In this document: one piece after another, positions 56,501 through 64,000 of the stretch
How the letters are laid out: the number at the start of each line of letters is the position of its first letter
How positions within the stretch are numbered: the stretch's first letter is position 1
Source: Mermis nigrescens
Lineage: Eukaryota; Nematoda; Enoplea; Mermithida; Mermithidae
Length of the DNA stretch: 64,000 bases
Direction of reading: 5' to 3'
Assembly (NCBI GenBank): GCA_036768485.1
Contig: JAVLUZ010000412.1
Coordinates: 620,001-684,000 of the forward strand
Notes under the pieces: model-generated
What the model saw: the letters and a program-made list of their open reading frames with translations, nothing else
The model's database searches: none
What the model was told of the DNA's origin: nothing
Translations under genes and position numbers: made by a program

Positions 56501-56843
56501 AATCTTGCACCCCCACCCCCAAAATTTCGGTGCCGCCCACCTATACTCTTAATCTCCCAAACCTCTAACGTCCACGTATGGTTACGAATGCATCCATCAT
56601 ATTCACCTTTTATTAAGATACATCGTGTATTCGTCAGTAATATGGAAGGTGCTGCCCTTGTTGATTGTTGGGTTTTTCACGTTGCTGGCGAGCCTGATAT
56701 CCCTATTCCTGCCGGACACTTTCGAAAAACCAATGCCAGATAGCGTCGAAAAGGCAGAATCCCAAGGATCTGTGGGACTCGAGGCCTTTTGGGAAAATAT
56801 CACATGTGCCAGCTGGCGAAATAGACGCAAAGTGACATCCTGA
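41180..56843 (+). CDS. SLC22-family organic ion transporter (complete, 7 exons)
   Basis: Exons 41180-41844, 42884-43073, 44021-44251, 45136-45222, 48868-49151, 52960-53205 and 56618-56843 join in phase to 642 codons. Features in order: about 78 N-terminal cytoplasmic residues; TM1 (about 79-103); a large extracellular loop with Cys111, 155, 171 and 193 and NxS/T sites at 145, 162, 166 and 173; TM2 and the DRYGRKK loop (221-227); PESPRWLL after TM6 (333-340); a second loop VNKKIGR near 484-489; EETYPTVGRG at 541-550; and LPDT after TM12 (599-602). These are the SLC22 (OCT/OAT/OCTN) signatures. Such proteins carry organic cations, anions or carnitine across the plasma membrane; the substrate cannot be told here. 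Introns of 0.9-3.8 kb hold many transposons. Confidence 0.93.
41845..42883. other. SLC22-like intron 1
   Basis: 1039 bp. Contains a degenerate minus-strand GCACAGCATGG-family element around 42395-42728 (CCATTCTGTGCATGTACG at its end, GC hairpin variant near 42520). Confidence 0.55.
42884..43073 (+). CDS. SLC22-like exon 2 (TM3-TM4)
   Basis: Acceptor GTTTCTAG, donor GTAGTA. Completes Arg and reads YGRKKAFVVN, then two membrane spans and ELVSGSDTRTL. Ends in phase 0. Confidence 0.9.
43270..43797. mobile_element. Degenerate element AAGGCCCGGCCC...ATCCTGGATACGGGCCTG
   Basis: Inverted ends are related to 40161-40972 and 13590-14068; an eroded GC hairpin (GGCGTTTTGCGTCGG) lies near 43410. In SLC22-like intron 2. 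Confidence 0.5.
44021..44251 (+). CDS. SLC22-like exon 3 (TM5-TM6, PESPRWLL)
   Basis: Starts after CTTCAAG at 44020 in phase 0 (ITTQMSMLFG), covers TM5, the DWVLMGL turn, TM6 and PESPRWLLTQNKIEDA; donor GTTAGA at 44252. The acceptor is weak, but exon 2's phase and the homology select it. Confidence 0.87.
44483..44827 (+). mobile_element. 345-bp GACATGCACAGCA-family element, TSD GAAGTGGG
   Basis: Starts CAGACATGCACAGCAC, ends CAGATTATGTATG, perfect duplication GAAGTGGG at 44475-44482 and 44828-44835. Confidence 0.86.
45136..45222 (+). CDS. SLC22-like exon 4 (cytoplasmic loop)
   Basis: Acceptor TTTTGAACAG ends at 45135; 29 codons in phase 0 (ALENFDESVRHELEN...EIISAG). The donor GTAAAT at 45223 lies inside a repeat of the CATGTAAC family. 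This loop between TM6 and TM7 is variable in SLC22 proteins, so support comes from phase and position. Confidence 0.78.
45217..45379 (+). mobile_element. Left-truncated CATGTAAC-family element overlapping the exon 4 donor
   Basis: Matches the family from GGGGGTAAATGACCCCCAA to the right end CTGTTACGTGTCTG; the first about 50 bases of the element are missing. Confidence 0.7.
46250..46864. mobile_element. 615-bp hAT-like MITE, TSD TGGATGAC
   Basis: Starts CAGGGGCGGATTTAAGG, ends ACATCCGTCACTG, perfect duplication TGGATGAC at 46242-46249 and 46865-46872. GC hairpin variants at about 46376 and 46619. Ends related to 5432-5603. Confidence 0.88.
47058..47793 (+). mobile_element. 736-bp ATGTACAAAG-family element, TSD CTTCAACG/CTCCAACG
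   Basis: Starts CAGTGTTTTTTTTGTAC, ends GTACAAAAAAAACGCTG; flanks at 47050-47057 and 47794-47801 match at 7 of 8. Three GC hairpin variants, plus repeated GTCAGAAACCCAGAAATTAG-type phrases shared with other families. Confidence 0.85.
47992..48280 (+). pseudogene. Acidic open frame near the right end of the hAT-like element
   Basis: About 95 codons without a start Met, ending in a markedly acidic stretch (KDDDGDD, then DSNDLDFDYE) and a TAA about 70 bp before the right terminus. A similar Asp/Glu/Asn-rich ending (SDSENELND) sits at the same relative place in the hAT at 25626-28163. Possibly the C-terminal tail of a lost transposase; no catalytic motif is visible. Confidence 0.35.
48359..48867. 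other. SLC22-like intron 4, last part
   Basis: Spacer between the hAT-like element and exon 5; no gene seen. Confidence 0.45.
48868..49151 (+). CDS. SLC22-like exon 5 (TM7-TM8)
   Basis: Acceptor CCTTTCTAG, phase 0. Contains LTVSQFFKSKNLMWKNFIL, the usual entry to TM7, then YLIPTAVELPATLCNVFIVNK (TM8). Donor GTTAGT at 49152 leaves two bases. The leading Met is internal. Confidence 0.9.
49284..49795. mobile_element. Element host GGGCATAG...TGCCCATCTATG with an internal insertion
   Basis: Borders approximate (CACGTGGGCATAG left, CCTTGCCCATCTATG right). The part after the insertion, TACCTAAGGTTTTGG, aligns with 54390-54440. GC hairpin variant near 49638. Confidence 0.5.
49317..49483. mobile_element. 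167-bp GC-rich MITE, TSD GGAGAGGG
   Basis: Inverted ends CAGGCCTGGTCTTAGGCAT and ATGCCTAAGACCGGGCCTG, perfect duplication GGAGAGGG at 49309-49316 and 49484-49491. Strikingly GC-rich inside (GGGGCCCTGTGCG). Confidence 0.88.
49800..50470. other. SLC22-like intron 5, AT-rich stretch
   Basis: ATTAAAATATTAAA low complexity at 49905-50000; no gene seen. Confidence 0.45.
50471..50561. repeat. (TA)n microsatellite
   Basis: About 45 uninterrupted TA units. Directly followed by a fragment of the ATGTACAAAG family (to about 50645, ending AAAAAAATAACACTG). Confidence 0.95.
50650..51410. other. SLC22-like intron 5, unassigned
   Basis: AT-rich, no gene or clear repeat seen. Confidence 0.4.
51411..51597. 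repeat. GGGTCCGGATCC-rich repeat
   Basis: GC-rich island of TTTTCGGGTCCGGATC and CGGGTCCGGATCC words, bounded by two direct copies of GGAATACACTTGGACTCGGT / GGAATACTTGGACCCGGT. Confidence 0.6.
52184..52437 (+). mobile_element. GCACGTGGGGGTTGGGG...CAGATCGGCCATGC element
   Basis: Second copy of the element at 23416; same ends and interior phrases (CAGAAACTGTTTAATAA, TTGAGGTCATTTTGG-like). Confidence 0.5.
52707..52922 (+). mobile_element. 216-bp CATGTAAC-family element before exon 6
   Basis: Starts CAACATACATTTAACGG, ends CTCTTACACGTATG; flanks TCTAGCAA/CCTAGCAA match at 7 of 8. Its right end is 37 bp before the exon 6 start. Confidence 0.8.
52960..53205 (+). CDS. SLC22-like exon 6 (TM9-TM11)
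   Basis: Acceptor GGTTTTAG, donor GTAATA at 53206. Completes a Lys codon, then IGRILPLSIF, the QEQVSEETYPTVGRGVGG motif that marks SLC22 between TM10 and TM11, and ends AFGIQ with a split Gln codon. Confidence 0.92.
53220..53559 (+). mobile_element. 340-bp GCACAGCATGG-family element 6 bp behind a donor site
   Basis: Starts CAGGCGTGCGCAGC, ends GAATCATGCATG; flanks GTCGTACT (53212-53219) and GTCGTACG (53560-53567) match at 7 of 8. The left duplication begins right after the exon 6 donor hexamer GTAATA. Confidence 0.82.
53568..54345. other. SLC22-like intron 6, unassigned
   Basis: AT-rich; no gene seen. Confidence 0.4.
54346..54747. mobile_element. Degenerate element related to 49284-49795
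   Basis: GGGGTTATCAACCCTACCTTAG, a GC hairpin variant near 54519 and a right end with TGTACATGCACAAC and CTACAAAAATACTG. Borders approximate. Confidence 0.5.
54760..55432. other. SLC22-like intron 6, eroded element ends
   Basis: GGAGGGGATTGATTTCC near 54808 and CCCCAAATCTCTACGTGCACG near 55207 look like borders of a reverse copy of the GCACGTGGGG family. No gene seen. Confidence 0.35.
55433..55655 (-). mobile_element. CATACCTGGGCGATGGGG...GCCGCCCACCTATG MITE
   Basis: Reverse-orientation relative of 34804-35020. Flanking duplication not evident. Confidence 0.65.
56300..56547 (-). mobile_element. CAAACCTGGGCTTGGGG...GCCGCCCACCTATA MITE
   Basis: Third member of the 34804 family, about 70 bp before exon 7. 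Confidence 0.6.
56618..56843 (+). CDS. SLC22-like exon 7 (TM12, C terminus)
   Basis: Acceptor TTATTAAG ends at 56617. Completes the Gln codon, reads YIVYSSVIWK, TM12, then LPDTFEKPMPDSVEKAE, the usual SLC22 ending after TM12, and a stop at 56841-56843. The acceptor is not ideal, but phase and homology fit. Confidence 0.9.
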
Positions 56844-58339
<1,496 letters not shown>

Positions 58340-58342
58340 AGC

Positions 58343-58612
58343 AACGAAAAATGCTCCGATGGAATAACAGATGAATAGATGAATATACTTGGAATTGTGG
58401 ATTAATAAGGATGCGAAAGGAGGGGACTAGGAAAAGCTACCTAAAGTCGCAAAATCTGCTAAAAATCACACTTTCTCAAAGCAGCGCAAAAATCGAAGTA
58501 TAATCTGCGGCCAACAGATTAAAATGACCATAAAAATGATTGAAAAAGCAGCACGCTAGCTATGCAGTAGCATTGGAGCATTTTTCTTCGCTAGTACCCT
58601 ACTTTTAATTAG
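58343..58612. mobile_element. Foldback-family fragment ATGCTCCGATGGAA...GGAGCATTTTTCTTCG
   Basis: Left arm with GAAAAATGCTCCGATGGAA, GGAGGGGACTAGG and ATCGAAGTATAATCTGCGG; short right tip near 58570-58595. Confidence 0.6.
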
Positions 58613-61110
58613 CATGATTTGAGTACATCACTCAGTAAACACATAGAGTAACATGCCACAATAATGACAGCAGTCCAAGAATGCGGAAAACAATATTGTT
58701 CTTAACACAAGCATTATCCTTTTTAAACAAGACAACCTAACATTATTTAAACAGATCAAAGTTTTACAGCATAAACTTTACGCAAATATCAAGTGTAAGG
58801 AACACTAATGCTCAGATATGGAAGTAAAATAAATTTGTAGTATAAGCTACATATTAACAACAAATGCATAGTGCAAACTTTACACAGCTACTAGGTGTAG
58901 AGAAAACTAACAGTCAGATTCCCAATTCTGATTTTACGTAGAACATTCTGGGACAAAATTAAGCTGCCGCAAGGCTCTAGAACTAAAGTTAATATGCAAT
59001 GTAAACTTTACACAACCACAGAGTGTAAAGAAGATTTTAGTCGGATTCGTAATTCTAATATTACTCTGATATTACGATTAAGATTCATGAAAAAATTGAG
59101 TCTCCACAATAACCCGCGAACAAATAAACATCAGTTGTAAACTACTTCACACCATTGTTGAGTGTAAGCAAACGCGCTCAACTGGCATCTCACATTCGAT
59201 TCCTGGATCATGTTTAGACTAGAAAAAATCAAGTATCTGCAAGGCTCTAGAACTAAACTTAATATGCAGTGTAAACTTTACACAACCACAGAGTGCAAAG
59301 AAAATTTCAGTCGGATTCGTAATTCTGATATTACACTGATATTGCGATCAACATTTATTAAAAAATTAAGTCTCCACAATGGCCCGAGGACAAATAAATA
59401 TCAGATGTAAAGCACTTTACACCACTGTTGTGTGCAAACAAAGTGGCGTATCACATTTGGTTTCTGGTTCATTTTTAGACTTGAGATTATGTCCAGACTC
59501 ATAACCCAGAACTTGACAGAAAAAAACGACAGAAACACGTTTAACTCCCGCATTTTTTTGACTTTACACCTCCCGAAAAAGCTAAATATTGATGTAAACA
59601 AACGCAATTCGCTGTGACGCGTACCCCCAGGAAGTACTTCGTTTTTATCCTATTCGACCTCGCCCGACTTCTGAACAGAGAAAGTGGCGAACAAAAAATG
59701 GACAAACACGTATTTTCCACTGTCCACCACATTGTAAACTTTAAAAATCTGAACCTAACGCCCCATTGAATGTAAATAAATTCGGTTCGGGCCAGTTTGT
59801 TGCCCTTTGAATGTAGTAGGTTTGTATGTGCCAAACTTATGTTCCGCAAAATATTTGATATGATTTACCAATCAAAATACAAAAAAAACCTGTTTGTTCG
59901 GCCATTTTACACCACAGATTTTGAACTTTACACACCCATAAACAACTCAATATTACGTTTTTTGAACGCGGCTTGCTTTGACGTGTAGCCCTTAAAAGTT
60001 ACTTTATTTAAATTTTATTCAATTCATTCCAACTCATAACTGAAAAAGTTGGCAGAGAAATCTTCGACAAAATCTGTTTTGTACTCATCCACTAGAGTGT
60101 AAAGTTTGAATCCCTGGTACTAACTGCGCGTTGATTGTAGAAAAGTTTGCTGGCAAGCAGAAGATAACCCTTGATCCGTAGTACATTTCTGTCAGAAAAA
60201 ATTCTTAAAACTCATAATCGGAGTTGTTGACAGACATAAACAAGTCGAAAACTCGACCAAAATGTGTCTTTTCACCCCCAGATTTTCGCACTCTTTACAC
60301 TCCCATTCGAGAACTTAGGCAAAATTCAAAAAAGCCAAAAAGTGTCATCTGCAGAATCCCTTCCTCTACAAATCTATGACATTAAGTTGTTTGAAGAGTC
60401 AATACTGAGTCGTCCAGAAGCCCGGTAAAAAACCACCAAAAGTCGCTATATGTTATAACGTTACGCCAAAACTTTACACCTTCTTTAAACAGTCAGTTTT
60501 GAGTGTAAAGAAAAACAAAAAAGACAGGCAGCTAATTTTTTTATTACCTTTCTTTTAAAAAAGTTCACTTCTTCATATCTCAACAAACTCTGGCTGTAGA
60601 AAATTTTAAAGGTCAGATTCGTTATTCTGATCTTACGGAGAACATTTTTTCCAAAATTCATCATCCACGACGCTCCGGGCGGCAGAAAAAACTTGTCCAG
60701 TGTAAAGTTTACACCTGCACTATGGTAAAGAAACAAAGTAAATTTTGACGTGTAGCGCTTAGGACGAGGCACATTTTAAAGATAATTACCACGTTCTGTC
60801 TACTAAGTGGAGAATATTACAGGAAGAAAATATTTTTCTCCCAGACTCTTTACAATAAACCGCCTCTAAATTTGAAAATATTACTTATCCGAAACAAATA
60901 AAAGAAGTCCCCCTAGATTTTATAACTGTCTACCTTTTGAAACCAATCAGACTGCATAGAACGTAAAACTGAGTTAGATATGCTTCTGCACATGAAAACA
61001 GTAAAAAACCGTCTACTTTACACTTCTGTGCAACAACTAATGAGTGTAAAGAAATTTTATGACCAGATTATACCTTTTGTCGCAATACCTGTTAAAAATC
61101 GCTCTTCCTG
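58613..61110. repeat. Tandem array built on GTGTAAACTTTACAC, second locus
   Basis: Collinear with 28723-30480 block for block, including the lead-in ACATGATTTGA...CACTCAGTAAACACAT. Units of about 130-200 bp. No coding frame. Confidence 0.7.
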
Positions 61111-61237
61111 CAAGCAAGGCAGAAAATCGAAGTATATTCTGCGGTCTGCTAATTGAAGTAAACTATTGAACCAAAAAACGATTGAAAAAGCAGTAAGCTA
61201 GCTATGCAGTAGCTGTGGGAAAGTTAATGGAGTAAAG

Positions 61238-61389
61238 TATAGTCTGTTTCACATAAGTTCGTGCATAAGTTTTAAAAATTTGCACCCACATTAAGTCGAG
61301 GATTACGATAATTATATATCAGATCAATGCTTTATTTTGTCGGAAATAGTTTTAAAATTTTTGACCGGACTTGTGTGAAACAGACTATA
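61238..61389. mobile_element. MITE, TATAGTCTGTTTCACATAA ends
   Basis: Inverted ends TATAGTCTGTTTCACATAA and TTGTGTGAAACAGACTATA, about 150 bp; cleanest member of this family. Confidence 0.8.
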
Positions 61390-61699
61390 GAAGCGACTTT
61401 GTAAGCTAATTGAACGAAATAGCAAACATCGATGCATTCAAGACAATCAAATAAATTGTTGGTTTAAAGCAGTAAGGAACGCGTAAGCTTACGTGAAACA
61501 GACTACATGTAGGTGCGCTTGCATGTCCGTAACGATTGTGTGCACTAATTAATTGACACCCGGTTTGCTTGCTATAATGCTCATGCAAGCAGTGTACAAA
61601 AAGTATACATTTTAGTTTTTCATTTTTGAATTATTCTGATATTTTCCGTAATCCGAAGTATATTCCTATTTTTTGTTCCATCTGAGCATTTTTCTTTGC

Positions 61700-61949
61700 T
61701 ATAATCTGTTCCATTCTAATTAACCCATAAGTCTTATTACTGTAACAGATTTTCAATGCACAAATGGCATCTTCAGTTATTCTCTCATGGCGGCTGGTTG
61801 CTTTAAACTCCTATTATTGATGTTTAGTGTGCTTTGTTTAAGATGTGGTTCAGCTAATAGATTGCCGCCGCAACCTAGCCCGTAAAATATTCTGCTACAG
61901 TAATAAGTCATTAAGCAAAAATGTGCCGTTTGGAATGGAACAGACTATA
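61700..61949. mobile_element. MITE, TATAATCTGTTCCATTC ends
   Basis: Inverted ends with GGAATGGAACAGACTATA; interior matches 5126-5319. Confidence 0.7.
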
Positions 61950-62395
61950 GTACCTTCCTTTAATTAACATGATTTGAGTAAATCAGTCAGTAAGCACATG
62001 CATTAACATGCCGTAATAATAGCAGCAGTCGCGGAAGACAATATTCTGTACATAAGCATTATTATAATTGAGAAGCCTAAACACTGGGCAGATCCGAAGA
62101 TCCGCCACTGGCAGTGTTCAGTCGCGTTTGCGAGCTGAACCAGTGCTCAATTACCTAAGAATTTGCGCTACTTATTCCGGAGATGAAATGTCATCTCGAC
62201 GGCTTAAAGCGCAAAAGCTATAAATAGCTTATCCATCTGAACAGCGAAACGAGCTGACGGGAAAAGACATCCGAACAGCGAAACGAGCTGACGGGAAAAC
62301 ACATCCGAACAGCAAAAGAGCTGATGAGTGTGTATGGGCACCGCACTTACATTATCTTTCTTAAGCACGACAACCTTACCTTATTTTGATAGATC
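61950..62395. repeat. Array lead-in and AACAGCGAAACGAGCTGA repeat
   Basis: ACATGATTTGAGTAAATCA... repeats the lead-in seen at 28745 and 58615. At 62238-62320 the phrase CATCCGAACAGCGAAACGAG occurs two to three times in tandem. Confidence 0.5.
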
Positions 62396-64000
62396 AGGGT
62401 GTAGAGAAAGCTAACAGTCAGATTAATTATTATGATGTAACATCGAACATTTTGGAAAAATATTAAACCTTCGCGATGCTCTAGAACTGAAGTTAATTTT
62501 CAGTGTAAACTTTACACAAGTACTGGTGTAAATAAATTCAACAGTCGAATTTCTAATCATGACATAACGAGAAGATTTTGAGAAGAATTTCATGTTTTAC
62601 AATGTTCTGGACGCAAAATGAATTTTTAGTGTAAAATTTGCAGTTGTACAATATCTCAAGAGTGTAAACTTTGTACAACTAATGGGTGTAGAAAAACTAA
62701 CACTCAGATTCTTAATTCTGGCGTTACGAAGAACATTTTGGAAAACAATTCACGTTTTTAAACGCTATGGAAGTAAAATGAAATTTTAATGTAAACTTTA
62801 CACTCCCGCAATCGCTTAGTATTTGACGTAATTAAACGCGCTTATACGCACGCGTGATCCTCGATGTTTAGTACATTTTTTATAATTATTATCGTCTTCT
62901 AAGTCATCTCGGGATAAGGTGACAGACAAAAACTGTCAAAAAACGTTTTTTAACTCCAATATTGGAACTTTACACCACAAAAAAAATTAGTATTGAGTGT
63001 AAATAAAAGCAACCAAGTACGATGTGTAACTATTGACATTTACCTTATTTTTGGAATAGTTCGCATCATATATGCACAGCATGGGACTTCTGGGAGGGAG
63101 TGAAATTATCAAGTGCCTTTTTGATTCCAAAAATGGTAGGTGTGCGTAAGAACATCGTTTTTCAGCGTTTCTGACAATGCTCTGTATTTTTAGAGCAAAA
63201 AAATCGAAAACAATCAAAAATTCAGAACAAATTGAACAAAATATAGTTAAAACGTGAGTACAATGGCGCGAAACGCCGAAATTTGGCACTTTTGAGCAAA
63301 TGATAGCTGAAAACGCTTAAAAAAGCATCATTTCTACAAATTTTTAGAAAACTTTTTTGGAACTTTCAAAAAATCGCCAATTCTGGGAAAGGGGTGAAAA
63401 ATTTTGGCGAGAGGTTAAAATTTTTCTGGGGGGTTGAAAGACCCTCTCCACCCAAACCCTCTAAGATCATTGTATATGGTTTGCACCATCCCATTCACAA
63501 CCGGAGTGGTTGACAGACAAAAAATGGCCAGAAACGCTTTTTTCGCCCCAGAATTTAAACTTTACATCATTAGAAGTAAGGCTGTATTGAGTTTAAAGAA
63601 ACACACATAAATGCGATGTGTATGCCTTAAGAAGTGCTTTATTTTTATAATTATAAGCGGAGCGGTTGACAGACTGAAAAAGGGCAAAAATGTGTTTTTT
63701 GCGTCCACGTCCAGATTGTAAACTTTAAACCGCCAGAACAGCATAAACACGTGAGCTAAAAGTGGAAAAGAATTTCCGAAATATAGTTTCTGAGTAATCC
63801 AGCGTAAAATCAATTTCTCATGATCTACGCATACTGTATTACCGAATGACTTAACTTTGCGTGCAAATTTGGTCATTAATTCATACTGTAACATGAACTT
63901 TTGTTGCACTCAATTCTCAATGTAAACCTATTACAACTACTGGGAGTAAAGAGAACTTACAGTCAGATTTGTTATTCTAACGTTACGGAGAACATTTCGA
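62396..64000. repeat. Tandem array built on GTGTAAACTTTACAC, third locus (runs off the window)
   Basis: Same blocks as the other two loci (AACTTTACAC, CAGTCAGATT, CGGAGNNGTTGACAGAC). Interrupted by the element at 63067-63478. Confidence 0.65.
63067..63478 (+). mobile_element. 412-bp GCACAGCATGG-family element in the array
   Basis: Starts CATATATGCACAGCATGGG, ends CATTGTATATG; flanks GTTCGCAT/GTTTGCAC match at 6 of 8. Confidence 0.75.

Noticed and set aside
428..56843. Basigin-like protein and SLC22 transporter as a functional gene cluster
   Set aside because: Known basigin partners are SLC16 carriers, the genes are about 39 kb apart with EDC3 between, and nothing in the sequence links them.

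Overview
This is a 64 kb piece of an AT-rich animal nuclear genome. It is eukaryotic because every recognisable protein is split by GT...AG introns whose phases join exactly, and metazoan because one gene is of the basigin/neuroplastin type. Introns run from about 0.7 to 7 kb and are packed with short inverted-repeat transposons, so a repeat-rich invertebrate fits best; I cannot name the taxon.

Three genes were assembled by eye, all on the + strand. (1) 3' end of a basigin/neuroplastin-like immunoglobulin membrane protein (exons 428-610, 1324-1450, 2175-2259; a possible earlier exon at 3-117). (2) A complete six-exon EDC3, enhancer of mRNA decapping 3 (14358-34751, 501 aa): LSm domain, linker, FDF region and YjeF_N domain; its FDF region is tandemly duplicated inside one exon. 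(3) A complete seven-exon SLC22-type major-facilitator transporter (41180-56843, 642 aa).

Almost everything else is repeat. Most of it is non-autonomous transposons with short terminal inverted repeats and 8-bp target-site duplications (hAT-like), often nested: a 1161-bp element sits in a 1.97-kb element present twice (8217-10184, 11383-13346); an element nests in its own relative (24096-24949); and a 2.5-kb hAT with a transposase fragment (25626-28163) lies in the arm of a foldback element and is itself hit twice. A second family is flanked by TA and has TATAGTCTGTTTCAC ends. Tandem arrays built on the palindrome GTGTAAACTTTACAC fill 28.8-30.5, 58.7-61.1 and 62.4-64 kb, and there are three long TA microsatellites.

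Two patterns stand out. A GC hairpin, CGGCGCTTCGCGCCG, recurs inside families with otherwise unrelated ends. And transposons sit at or within a few bases of several splice sites of EDC3 and the SLC22 gene, in one case with the target duplication carrying the splice acceptor. The genes themselves are ordinary conserved animal genes and show no sign of acting as a unit: EDC3 is a cytoplasmic mRNA-decay scaffold, the other two encode plasma-membrane proteins.
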